DNA of 27,608 nucleotides from NCBI GenBank assembly GCA_023375785.1, contig SZWC01001593.1, positions 123,913-151,520 of the forward strand, read 5' to 3'. The notes beneath the pieces were generated by a model. It saw nothing but the letters and a program-made list of their open reading frames with translations. It had not been told where the DNA came from and did no database searches. This document shows, one piece after another, positions 8,398 through 19,960 of this stretch. Source of the DNA: Penium margaritaceum. Taxonomy: Eukaryota; Streptophyta; Zygnematophyceae; Desmidiales; Peniaceae. How positions within the stretch are numbered: the first letter of the stretch is position 1; every line of letters begins with the position of its first letter. The translations under genes were made by a program, and so were the position numbers.

Positions 8398-10784
8398 GGA
8401 AACGGGCAGCAGCAGTGAGGAGGGGACGACCTACTGCTGCAAGTCTTTCGCCCGCAAAGGACAGCACCAGCCTTGAAAGGTTTTTGCCGATTAAGGAGCT
8501 GCCTCAAGTGCTGTTGCGTAATGAGGGTGAGACCCGGCAGTTTCCAGGGATCGTCTTGGAGCTGGTTCTTGAGATTCCGGAGAGGAATTTCAAGGGTCGG
8601 AGGAAGCTACGCGGACTGCTAGACGGCGGCGCAAGCCATAGCTTCTTCAACGACAGGTTGGCGACGAGGTTGGAGCTCGCACGGCAGCCGGGGACGTCGG
8701 CCAAGGCGCGGCAGGTGTCCGGAGTGGTGGAGTGCGGCAGGCCCCTCGTCAAGCACAAAGTCCATATGGGTGAGTTGGTGTGCAACATGGAGTTCCACAC
8801 CTGCCCTATGGATGATTACGATTGCTTGATCGGCCGGGATTGGTTGCACGCCTGGAATCCGGAGGTGGAATGGAGGTGCAACCGGGTGGTCGTGAAGGCG
8901 GGTGGGAAAAACATCACTTTGCCTTTGTGGCGGGGTGAGGAGAAGGAGTCGGAAGTGGCGAAAGCGGGGAAGCAGCTGCGCATCATCAACTTGCAGCAGC
9001 TCAAGCCGTGCGAGCGCAAGGGTGGCCAGGTTTACTTGGCATGGGTGCATCCACAACAAGCAGCTGAGCAGGAGATTGCAGTGGTTGAAGCAGCGGAGAG
9101 ACAGCCGGTGGAAGGCGCGGTGGTTCCAGAGTTGCCTCCCGGTGTTGGGGAGGTGCTCAAGGAGTTTGGGGACGTTTTTCCGGAGGAATTGCCAAAGGGG
9201 CTACCACCGCGGCGTGACATCGACCACAAGATCGAGGTGGTGCCAGGTTCATCACCAACGGTGCGGTCTTACAACCGCATGAGCGACGCGGAGTTTGTGG
9301 AGCTCAAGAAGCAGTTGGGGGAATTGGTGGACCAAGGCTTCATTCGACCGTCGGTGTCTCCGTACACGGCACCGGTGCTGTTCGTCAAGAAGAAATCAGG
9401 GGAGCTGCGGATGTGCGTGGACTACCGGGTGCTCAACAACATCACGGTGAAGAAACGCTACCCGTTGCCGCGGGCCGAGGAGCTGTTCGACCAGCTACGA
9501 GGCGCACGCGTCTTTAGCAAACTGGACCTAAGGTCGGGGTACCACCAAATCCGCATTGCGGAGGAGGATGTGAAAAAAACCGCGTTTCGGACGCGCTATG
9601 GACACTTCGGGTATCTCGTGATGCCTTTGGGGCTAACGAATGCTCCTGCTACGTTCATGGCATTGATGAACCGGGTGTTCCACCCCTACTTGGACCAGTT
9701 CGTGGTCGTCTTCCTCGACGACATCCTTGTCTACTCGCGAACGATGGAGGAGCACCAAGAGCACCTGCGGACGGTGATGGAAGTGCTGAGAAAGGAGCGG
9801 CTGTTTGCCAAGCTCAGCAAGTGTGAATTCGGCAAGCAGGAGGTCGAGTTCCTCGGGCACATTGTCAGCGGGAAGGGAATCCGCATGGACCCAAAAAAGG
9901 TGGAAGTAGTGCAGGAGTGGCCAGAGCCGGCGTGTGTGCGTGAAATTCAGGTTTCTCTGCGTTCTACGAACTACTACCGGAGGTTTATCCGGGGGCACGC
10001 GGCAATGGGAGCACCCTTGACAGACTTGCTCAAGAAAGGGCGCCAATGGGAGTGGGGTACAAAGGAGGGGCAAGCCTTCGGTGCAATGAAGGCTGCCATG
10101 TGTCAAGCCCCGGTGTTGGTGCATCCGGACACGAGCAAGGAGTACGTGTTGGCGACGGACGCAAGCGACTATGCGATCGGCGGGGTGCTGATGCAGGACC
10201 AAGGGAAGGGGTTGCAGCTCATTGCGTACTACTCCAAGAAGCTTAAAGGGGCTGAGCTCAACTACCCGATCCACGAGAAGGAAATGCTCACGGTGGTCCA
10301 GGCCTTCAAGCAATGGAGGTGCTACCTTGAGGCGCGGCGGTGTGTGGTGTACACGGACCACTACGCGCTCAAGTACCTGAAGTCGCAGCCGAACCTGAGT
10401 CGTCGTCAGGCACGGTGGATGGAGCTACTGGAGGGCGGCTTCGACTATGAAATCCAGTACAAACCAGGGAGGATCAATCCAGCGGACCCGCTTTCGCGTC
10501 GCCCGGACTTGGGCGTGCATGCGATCACGGTGCTGGCAAGTTCTCCAATCATCCACAGCCTGTTTGTACACGGGTATGCGGAGGACAAGGACTTTGCCGG
10601 AAGTACAGTGAAGGGGTGCAGGTGGGACGACCAGTATTGGCGGCGTGAGAAGGGGAACCAGATTGTAGTGCCGCGGAGTGCGTCATTACGGCAAGTGCTA
10701 ATGGAAGAGGCGCATGACTCGCACTACAGTGGTCATTTCGGCCATGACAAGACCTTCAAGACGCTTGCGCGCCAATATTGGTAG
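8382..10784 (+). pseudogene. pol: chromovirus pol: protease, reverse transcriptase, RNase H, integrase N-terminus
   Basis: The frame opens after TAA at 8379-8381, in -1 relation to gag, with no obvious ATG (first start-like codon GTG 8415), so frameshifted gag-pol expression is likely. Protease: [10 protein letters not shown] at about 8619, where the usual D(S/T)G is DGG. Reverse transcriptase: CVDYRVLNN, then [12 protein letters not shown], then catalytic FLDD at 9711-9722. RNase [12 protein letters not shown] with acidic residues, EKEML and [10 protein letters not shown]. Integrase zinc domain: [20 protein letters not shown], where the next codon, expected to be Trp, is TAG (10782-10784). 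The frame continues unchanged past the stop. The enzyme set copies element RNA to DNA and inserts it; this copy cannot make full integrase. Confidence 0.92.
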
Positions 10785-12023
10785 ACAACGATGGGAGCAG
10801 ATTGTAAGGAGTACGTGAGCAGCTGTGACACGTGCCAAAGAATCAAGTCACGGAGGACATGGGCGCCAGGGGAGCTGCATCCGCTACCGGTGCCGGAACG
10901 TCCGTGGACGGACATCTCACTTGATTTTGTGGGGGGTCTTCCACGGAATGCAACGGGCAACACCATGGTGCTGGTGGTGGTGGACCGGTTCAGCAAAATG
11001 GCGCACTTTATCCCATGTGCGGAGAAGGTCACNGAGTACGTGAGCAGCTGTGACACGTGCCAAAGAATCAAGTCACGGAGGACATGGGCGCCAGGGGAGC
11101 TGCATCCGCTACCGGTGCCGGAACGTCCGTGGACGGACATCTCACTTGATTTTGTGGGGGGTCTTCCACGGAATGCAACGGGCAACACCATGGTGCTGGT
11201 GGTGGTGGACCGGTTCAGCAAAATGGCGCACTTTATCCCATGTGCGGAGAAGGTCACGGTAGCAGAGATGGCTCAACTCCTCTTGCAACACGTCATCAAA
11301 CTGCACGGTGTGCCGAAGTGCATGGTCTTGGACCGCGACCTGCGCTTCACCTCCCGGTTTTGGGAGGAACTCTTCAAGAAGCTAGGCATCCGTGTGACTC
11401 TTTCATCGGCCTACCATCCCCAAACGGATGGCCAAACTGAGCGCACCAATCAGACCATGGAGCAGCTACTGCTGGGGATCTTGGAGCCGGATGGCGAGGG
11501 ATGGGAATGCAAGCTCCCGGTGGCTGAGTTTGCCTACAACTCAGCAGTGCATGCCTCTACGGGGCGGTCACCCTTTGAGGTAGTGTATGGGGTGCAGCCG
11601 GCATGTCCCTCAGACATGGCAACGAGGTCGGACCTACCCGCGGTGGAGCAATTTACAAGTGACTTCATAGAGGTGTGGCACACTGTACGCGAGGCGCTAC
11701 GCAAGGCACAGCAGCAGATGAAGCGGCAAGCGGATAAGCACCGGACAGCCGAGGAGTTCTCGGTGGGACAACAGGTGCTGTTGAGCTCGCGGAACCTGCA
11801 GCTGGCGGAGGTGGGCAACGACAAGCTCAAGCCACGGTGGGTGGGCCATTTTCCGGTCAAGGAGAAGCGGTCCGCGGTGAGCTACGAGTTGAAGCTGCCG
11901 GACCACTATGGGATCCATCCCGTATTCCACGCTTCTCTTCTCAAGGCCTACAAGGAGCCGGATGCGCAGTTCGCGGCGCGGGGACAGGCCCCTCCCCCAC
12001 TAGTCTTGGTGGAGGGTGAATAG
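10785..12023 (+). pseudogene. pol: chromovirus pol continued: integrase core and C-terminus (contains assembly duplication)
   Basis: Same frame as the upstream pol. CDTC completes the HHCC zinc domain. The DDE core follows: WTDISLDFVGGLP (first Asp), VLDRDLRFTSRFW (second Asp) and AYHPQTDGQTERTNQ (Glu region). AEFAYNSAVHASTGRSPFEVVYG and the GPY/F-like HPVFHASLLKAY mark the integrase C-terminus. A block of 224 bp (10809-11032) is repeated right after the N at 11033 (11034-11257), so the first Asp motif and zinc-domain cysteines appear twice; removing one copy gives a normal integrase. TAG at 12021-12023 ends the frame just before the chromodomain. Confidence 0.92.
10809..11257 (+). repeat. 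direct duplication flanking an N gap, probable assembly artefact
   Basis: 10809-11032 and 11034-11257 are the same sequence as far as I can read, separated by a single N at 11033. The offset is 225 bases, so frame is preserved. Two contig ends that overlap but were scaffolded instead of merged would look exactly like this. Confidence 0.85.
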
Positions 12024-12170
12024 GAGTATGTGGTGGAGAAGATACTCGCGCACCGTCGGTGCGGTAACGGGTGGTAATACCTGGTGCAATGGCTCGGCTA
12101 TGGGCCTGAGCACAACTGCTGGGACCCCGAAACCAATTTCCACAGGGGCGGTGCTGTCAACACGGTCCTC
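12024..12170 (+). pseudogene. chromodomain of the chromovirus, split by stops
   Basis: In the pol frame after TAG 12021 the sequence reads EYVVEKILAHRRCGNG, then W, TAA (12075-12077), then YLVQWLGYGPEHNCWDPE. This is the chromodomain pattern: E-Y-V-V-E-K-I-L, then Y-L-V-x-W-x-G-Y and W-x-P/D-E with its aromatic residues. In chromoviruses this domain is thought to tether integrase to methylated histone H3 in heterochromatin. Both stops can be derived from glutamine codons by C to T changes. The location of the element inside satellite DNA fits such targeting. Confidence 0.85.
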
Positions 12171-12207
12171 CAAGCATACCAGGAGCGCACCGGGACGGTG
12201 CGCCCTC

Positions 12208-12220
12208 GGAGGGTGGGTGA
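12208..12220 (+). promoter_or_regulatory. polypurine tract
   Basis: GGAGGGTGGGTGA ends directly at the first base of the 3' LTR and would prime plus-strand DNA synthesis. Confidence 0.8.
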
Positions 12221-13111
12221 TGTTATGGGAGCCGCCGGACGAGCCGGTGATTACGTCATCATGCTGAGGTCAGATGCATGCTTTAATGCTCCCAAGGTAT
12301 TCTACATGAAAAACCGTGCAAAATCGACCCACGGACCGGGTCATTTGGTGCAGGGACAAGAAAGATACGGTCGTGCAAAGGTGGGAGGCGCACCTCCAGA
12401 AAACAGGAGACGTACCGGTTCGACCCCGAGCACGGCGGAGCGACCTTCTCGTCCACGGCAGCCAAACTGCCCCTAGATGGACGTTTAGCCAATGAGGCAA
12501 GATTCACTGGGGTCCATGGGCACTTCCGGATGGCGGCTGGAGCTGCATTGGCAAGCAAAGGCACTTCGGGCGGCCCTGACCCCCGCTGGCGGTGCTGCCA
12601 GCGGCCGTCACGCGTGGAGTATTCAAACGGCCATACCTTAGCAGTTTCTTCACGGATTGAGGCGTTCTTTGGTGCTTTGGAAAGCTCTCAGCGCGTACAA
12701 CATGATGCACGTGTTATTTGTATGAGTGCGACCCGATAAGGGGCTTCGAAGCACTGAGCAGATTTCGGCTACTCCATAGGGGCTGGTACATAAGGAAGTC
12801 TAGGGATTGATCTAGGCATGCCAACCTTACCCAGAGACTATGTACATTACCTTGTACTGATCTATCAATTCTAAAGGATTTATTCCTTGTCCAACTCTCC
12901 TTGTGTTCCAAGCGTTGCCTCGCACACCTTGGTGCAAACGCCGCCGGGAGAGTCGCACGGCGGAAACCTCGGTCACTAGCAGCGGCCTTGCTACAAGGAG
13001 AGGGTCGTGCGACATCTCAAGGGTTGGCCCACACACCAAGAGGTCGAGGGTGGGAGGTTTATCCCAAGGGCTCCGCATGTGACCGTCACGCCCGGCGCCC
13101 CTCGGTTCACA
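12221..13111 (+). repeat. 3' LTR of the chromovirus (891 bp)
   Basis: It starts TGTTATGGGAGCC and ends ...GGTTCACA at the satellite junction. It aligns with the 5' LTR with about 55 substitutions and one 34-bp length difference. The pol frame runs on into this LTR to a stop at 12474-12476. Confidence 0.92.
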
Positions 13112-13116
13112 TCGCA
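13112..13116 (+). repeat. target-site duplication, right copy (TCGCA)
   Basis: Matches 6419-6423. The word is part of the satellite monomer, so a chance match is easier than in unique DNA, but it sits exactly at both LTR edges. Confidence 0.7.
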
Positions 13117-13560
13117 CCTTCCGGAACCAGTTTGCACCACTCCGCAACCAGTCTGCACCACTCCGCAACCACTTTGCACCACTCCGCAACCAGTTTGCAC
13201 CACTCCGCAAGCCATTTGCATCACTCTGCAACCAGTTCACACCACACCGCAACCAGTTTGCACCTCTCCGCAACGTGTTCACACCACCCGCAGCCAGTTC
13301 CCACCACTCAGCAACCAGTTTGCACCACTCCGCTACCAGTTTGCACCACTCCGCAGCCAGTTCCCACCACCCCGCAACCACTTCACACAACTCCGCAACC
13401 AGTTGGCACCACTCTGCAACCAGTTCCCACGACTTTGCAGCCAGTTTGCACCACTCCACACCCAGTTCGCACCACTCGGCAACCAGTTTGCACCACTCTC
13501 CGACCAGTTCGCACCACTCCGCACCCAGTTTGCACCACTCCGCAACCAGTTCGCACCACT

Positions 13561-13770
13561 CCGCAACAACTCCTTACAACTCTGCAACCAGTTCGCACCA
13601 CTCTGCAACCAGTTCGCACCACTCCGCTACCCGTTCGCACCACTCCGCAACCAGTTCGCACTACTCCGCAACAACTTCTTACAACTCTGCAACCAGTTCG
13701 CACCACTCTGCAACCAGTTCGCACCAGTCCGCAACCAGTTCACACCACTCTGCAACCACATCGCACCACT
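13561..13770 (+). repeat. 105-bp higher-order repeat, 2 copies
   Basis: CCGCAACAACTYCTTACAAC occurs at 13561 and 13666, exactly five monomers apart, followed by similar units. Confidence 0.6.
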
Positions 13771-14144
13771 CCGCAACCAGTTCGCACCACTCAGCAACCG
13801 GTTTGCACCACTCCGCAACGAGGTTGCACCAACACGCAACCCGTTTGCACCACTCCGCAACCAGTTCGAACTGCTCCGCAACCAGTTCAAACAACTCCGC
13901 AACCAGTTCGCACCACTCCACACCCAGTTCGCACCACTCCGCAACAAGTTCGCACCACTCCAGACCCAGTTCGCACCACTCCGCAGCCAGTTCGCACCAC
14001 TCCCCAACAAGTTCGCACTGCTCCGCAACAAGTTCGCACCACTCCGAAACCTGTTTGCACCACTCCGCAATTACTTCGCACAACTACGCAACCAGTTCAC
14101 ACCACTCCGGAACCAGTGTGCACCACTCCGCAGCCAGTTTGCAC

Positions 14145-14330
14145 CACTCGGCAGCCAGTTCGCACCACTCGGCAGCCAGTTCGCACCACTCGGCAACCAG
14201 TTCGCACCACTCGGCAGCCAGTTCGCACCAATCCGCAACCAGTTCGCACCACTCGGCAGCCAGTTCGCACCACTCGGCAACCAGTTCGCACCACTCGGCA
14301 GCCAGTTCGCACCAATCCGCAACCAGTTTG
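14145..14330 (+). repeat. 84-bp higher-order repeat, about 2 copies
   Basis: A block of CTCGGCAGCC/CTCGGCAACC variant units ending in CACCAATCCGC recurs with markers at 14226 and 14310, four monomers apart. Confidence 0.65.
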
Positions 14331-17039
14331 CACCACTCCGCAACCAGTTTTCACAACTCTGCAACCAGTTTGCACCACTTCGCAACCAGTTCGCACAACT
14401 CCGCAACCAGTTTGCACCACTCCGCAACCAGTTTGCACCACTGCGCAACCAGTTCGCACCACTCTGCATCCAGTTCCCACCACTCCGTAACCAGTTCGCA
14501 TCAAACCGCAACCAGTTCGTACTTCTCCGCAACCAGTTGGCACCACTCCGAAACCAGTTCGCACCACTCCGCAGCCAGTTTGCACCACTCCGAAGCTTGT
14601 TCGCACCACTCCGCAGCCACTTCGCGCCACTCAAAAACGAGTTCGCACCACTCGGCAACAAGTTCGCACCACTAGGCAGCCGGTTTGTAACACTCCGCAA
14701 CCAGTTCGCACCTCTGCGCAACCGGTTTGCACCACTCCGCAACCAGTTCGCACCACTCTGCAACCAGTTCGCACCACTCCGCAACCAGTTCGCACCACTC
14801 CGCAACCAGTTCGCACCACTCCGCAACCAGGTCGCACCACTCCGCAACCAGTTCGCACCACTCCGCAACCAGTTCGCACCACCCCGCAACCAGATCGCAC
14901 CACTCCGCAACCACTTCGCACAACTCCGCAACCGGTTCGCACCGCTCCACAACCAGTTTGCACCACTCTGCAACCTGTTTGCAGCATTCCCCAATCAGTT
15001 CACACAACTCCGCAACCAGTTCGCACCACTCCGCAACCAGGTCGCACCACTCCGTAACCAATTCTTACCACTCCGCAACCAGGTCGCACCACTCCGCAGC
15101 CAGTTCACACCAGTCCGCAACCAGTTCGCACCACTCGGCAACCAGTTCGCACCACTCCCCAACAACTTTACACCACTCCGCAACCAGTTCGGACCAGTCC
15201 GCAACCAGGTCGCACCACTCCGCAACCAGTTCGAACCACTCCGAAACTGGGTCGCACCACTTGGCAACCTGTTTCACTTCTCCACACCCAGTTCACATAA
15301 CTCCGCAACCAGTTCAAACCACTCCCCAACAAAGTCGCACCGCTTTGCAACCAGTTTGCAACACTCTTTAACCAGTTCGAACCACTTGGTAACCACTTCG
15401 CACAACACCGCAACCCGTTCATACCACTCCGCAACCGGTTTGCACCACTCCGCAACCAGTTCCCACCACTTCGCAACCAGTTCGCACTACTCCGTGGCCA
15501 GTTCGCACTCCTCCGCAACCAGTTCCCACCCCTCCACAACCAGTTCGCACCACTCCGCATCCAGTTCGCACAACTTCGCAACCAGTTCGCACCATTCCGC
15601 AGCCAGTTTGCACCACTCCGAAAGCAGTTTGCACCACTCCGCAACCAGTTTGCACTGCTCTACAGCCAGTTCGTACCACTCCGTAACCAGTTCGCACCTC
15701 TGCGCGACCAGTTCGCACCACTCCGCAACGAGTTCACTGCACTCGCAACCAGTTCACACCACTCTGCAACCAGTTCGCACCACTCCGCACCCAGTTTGCA
15801 CTACTCCGCAACCAGTTCCCACCTTTCCGCAACCAGTTTGCACCACTTCATAACCAGTTCACACCACTCCGCAACCAGTTCGCACCACTCCAAAACCAGT
15901 TCGCACCACTCCCCAACTAGTTCACACCACTTCGCAACCAGTTCGGACCATTCCACAACCAGTTCGCACCACTCCACAATCAGTCTGCACTATTCCGCAA
16001 CCCGTTCGCACCACTTCGCAACCTGTTCGCACCACACCGCAACCAGTTTGCACAACTCCGCAACCAGTTCGCACCACTCTGCAAGCAGTTCGCACCACTT
16101 CCCAACCAGTTCGCATCACTCCGCAGCCAATAAGCACCAATCCGCAACCCGTTTGCACCACTCGACAGCCAGTTTGCACCACTCCGCGACCAGTTCACAC
16201 CACTCCGTAACCAGTATACACCATTCCGAAACCAGTTTGCACCACTCCGCAATCAGTTCATACCACTCCACACCCAGTTTGCACCACACCGCAACATGTT
16301 TGCACCATTCCCAAACCGGTTCGCACGGCTCCGCAACCAGTTTGCACCAGTCCGCTACCAGTTCGCACCACTCCGCAACCAGTATGCACCACTCCGCAAC
16401 CAGTTCCCAAAACTCCGCAACCGGTTTACAACACTCCGCAACCAGTTCGTACGACTACACAACGAGTTGGCACCACTCTGCAACCAGTTCGTACCACTCC
16501 GCAACCATGTCACACCACTCCGCAACCAGTTCGCACAAATCCAAAACCTGTTTGCACCACTCCACAGCCAGTTCGCACCACTCCGAAGACAGTTCGCAGT
16601 GCTCTGCAACCAGTTCGCACCACTCCGCGGCCAGTTCGCACCACTCCGCAACCACTTCGCACAACTCCGCAACCAGTTTGCACCACTCCAAAACCAGTTC
16701 GCACCACTCCGCAACCAGTTTGCACCCCTCCGCAACCAGTTTGCACAACTCCGCAACCAGTTCGCACTAGTCGGCAACCAGTTCGCACCACTCGACAACC
16801 AGTTCGCGCCACTCCGTAACCAGTTCGCACCACTCTGCAACCAGTTCGCACCACTCCGTATCTAGTTCGCACCACTCTCCACCAGTTCGCACCACTCCGC
16901 AACCAGTTTGCACCACTCCGCAGCCATTTTGCACCACTCCGCAACCAGTTCGCACCACACAGCAACCAGTTCGCACTTCTCTATAACCAGTTTGCACCAC
17001 TCCACAACCGGTTCACACCACTCCGCAACCAGTTCGCAC

Positions 17040-17575
17040 CACTCCGCAACCAGTTCGCACCACCCCGCAACCAGTTCGCACCACTCCGCAGCCAGTTCAT
17101 ACCACTCCGCTACCAGTTCGCACTACTCCGCAACCAGTTCGCACCACTCCGCAACCAGTTTGCGCCACTCCGCACCCAGTTCGCACCACTCCGCAACCAG
17201 TTCGCACCACTCCCCAACCATTTTGCACCACTCCGCAACCAGTTCGCAGCACTCCGCAGCCAGTTTGCACCACTCCGCAACCAGTTTGCACCACTCCGCA
17301 GCCATTTTGCACCACTCCGCAACCAGTTCGCACCACCCCGCAACCAGTTCGCACCACTCCGCAGCCAGTTCATACCACTCCGCTACCAGTTCGCACTACT
17401 CCGCAACCAGTTCGCACCACTCCGCAACCAGTTTGCGCCACTCCGCACCCAGTTCGCACCACTCCGCAACCAGTTCGCACCACTACCCAACCATTTTGCA
17501 CCACTACGCAACCAGTTCGCAGCACTCCGCAGCCAGTTTGCACCACTCCGCAACCAGTTTGCACCACTCCGCGAC
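17040..17575 (+). repeat. 273-bp higher-order repeat, 2 copies
   Basis: CATACCACTCCGCTACCAG occurs at 17098 and 17371, 13 monomers apart, and the variant units around it match in order. Confidence 0.75.
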
Positions 17576-19960
17576 CAGTTTGCACCACTCGACAGCCAGT
17601 TCGCGCCACTCCGCGACCACTTCAAACAACTCCGCAACCAGATTACACCACTCCACAGCCAGTTTGCATCACTCCGCAACCAGTTCGTACCACTCCACAC
17701 CCAGATCGCACCACTCCGCAAAACGTTCGCACCACTGCCCAATCAGTTCGCTCAGCTCCGCAACCAGTTTGCACCACTCCGCAACCAGTTCCCACCACTC
17801 CGCAACGACTTCGGACAACTCCCCAACCCGTTTGCACCACGCCGCAACCAGTTCTCACCACTCTGCAGCCAGTTCGCACCACTCCGCAACCCGTTTGCAG
17901 CAATCCGCAACCACTTAGCACCACTCCGCAACAGGTTTGAACCACCCCGCAGCCACTTTGCCCAACTCCGCAACCAGTTCGCACAACTCCGCAACCAGTT
18001 TGCATCACTCCGCAACCAGTTTGCACAACTCCGCAACTAGTTCGCACCACTCTGCAACCAGTTCGCACTATTCCACAACCAGTTTGCACCACTCTGCAAC
18101 CAGTTTGCACCAGTCCGCAGCCAGTTCGCACCACTCCGCAACCAGTTGGCACCACTCCGCAACCAGTTTGCACCACTCCGCAACCAGTTGGCACCACTTT
18201 GCAATCAGTTCGCACCACTCCGTAACCAGTTCGCACCACTCCGCAACCAGTTTGCACCACTCCGCAGCCAGTTCGCACCACTCCGCAACCGGTTCGCACC
18301 ACTCAGCGACCAGTTCGCACCACTCCGCAACCAGTGCGCACCACTCCGCAACCAGTTGGCACCACTTCACAATCCCTTTGCACCACTCCGCAACCACTGT
18401 GCACCACTCCACAACCAGTTCGCACCACTCCGCAACCAGTTGGCACCGTTTTGCAAACAGTTTGCACCACTCCGCAACCAGTTCGCACCATTCCGCAACC
18501 TGTTCGCACCACTCCGCAACCAGTTCGCACCACTCCGCATCCAGTTCGCACAACTCCACAACCAGTTCGCATCACTCCGCAGCCAGTTCACACCATTCTG
18601 CAACCTGTTCGCACCACTCTGCAACCAGTTCGCACCTCTCCGCAGCCAGTTGGCACCACTCTGCAACGGGTTCGCACCACTCCGCAACCAGTTCGCACAC
18701 CTCAGCAACCAGTTCGCACCACTCGGCAACCAGTTCCCACCACTCCCCAACCAGTTCGCACCATTCCGCAACCAGTTCACACAACTCCGCAACCAGTTCG
18801 CACAACTCCGCAACCAGTTCGCACCACTCCCCAACCGTTTGCAACACTCCAGGACCAGTTTGTACCACTCCGCAACCAGTTTGAATGACTCGACAGCCAG
18901 TTCGCGCCACTCCGCGACCAGTTCACACAACTTCGCAACCAGATTACACCACTCCGCAACCAGTTAGCACCACTCCGCAACCAGTTCGTACCACTCCACA
19001 CCCAGTTTGCACCACTCCGCAACATGTTCGCACCACTCCCCGACCAGTTTGCTCGGCTCTGCAACCAGTTCGCACCACTCCGCAACCAGTTCGCACCACT
19101 CCGCAACCAGTTTGCACCACGCCGCAACCATTTTGCACCAATCCGCAGTCAGTTCGCACCACTCCGCAACCAGTTCGCACCACTCCGCAGCCAGTTCGCA
19201 CCACTCCTCAACAAGTTTGCACCACCCCGCAACCAATTCCCACAACTCCGCAACCAGTTTGCACCACTCCGCAACCATTTTGCACCACTCCGCAACCAGT
19301 TAGCACCACTCCGCAACCAGTTCGCACCACTCCGCAACCAGTCGGCTCCACTGCGCAACCAGTTTGAACCATTCCGCAACCAGTTGGCACCACTACGTAA
19401 TCCGTTTGCACCACTCCGCAACCAGTTTGCACCACTCCGCAAGCAGTTCGTACCACTCCACACCGAGTTCGCACCACTCCGCAACACGTTCGCACCACTC
19501 CCCAACCAGTTCGCACGGCTCCGCAACCAGTAAGCACCACTCCGCAACCAGTTCGCACCACTCCGCAACCACTTCGCATATCTCAGCAACCAGTTTGCAC
19601 CACGCCACAACCAGTTCGCACCACTCCGCAGCCAGTTTGCACCACTCTGCAACCAGTTAGCACCACTCCGCAGCCAGTTTGCACCACTCCACATCAAGTT
19701 TGCACCACCCCACAACCACTTTGTACAACTCCGCAACCAGTTCACACCACTCCGCAACCAATTCCCACCACTCCGCAACAAGTTTGCACCACTCCGCAAC
19801 CAGTTCACACCACTCCGCAACCAGTTTACACCACTCCGCACCCAGTTTGCACTACTCCTTAACTAGTTCCCACCATTCCGCAACCAGTTTGCACCACTCC
19901 GCAACCAGTTCGCACCACTCCGCAACCAGTTCACACCACTCCGCAACCAGTTCGCACCAC

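Larger units (their letters stand above)
6424..13111 (+). mobile_element. Ty3/gypsy chromovirus, full length, inactivated
   Basis: This 6.7-kb element has the full set of parts in order: 5' LTR, tRNA-iMet primer-binding site, gag with CCHC knuckle, protease, reverse transcriptase, RNase H, integrase, chromodomain, polypurine tract and 3' LTR, with a 5-bp target duplication. Integrase after RNase H plus a C-terminal chromodomain identifies a chromovirus. It sits in the 21-bp satellite; removing it rejoins the array in register to within one base. Coding damage includes a frameshift in gag near 7592-7598, TAG at 10782 in integrase, TAG at 12021 and TAA at 12075 around the chromodomain. By eye I count about 55 substitutions between the LTRs over ~890 aligned bases (about 6%), so the insertion is not recent. 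A 224-bp duplication at 11033 is probably an assembly error. Confidence 0.95.

Noticed and set aside
10791..12023. A tandem-duplicated integrase as a biological novelty
   Set aside because: The duplicated 224-bp blocks meet at an N and look identical, so a scaffolding artefact is far more likely.
13007..15853. Open frame of about 948 codons (APLRNQF heptads) and many similar long frames on both strands of 4557-24762
   Set aside because: Every frame is open because the 21-bp unit contains no stops. There is no start context, domain or single preferred frame, and the 166-bp block shifts frame. These are satellite artefacts, not genes.
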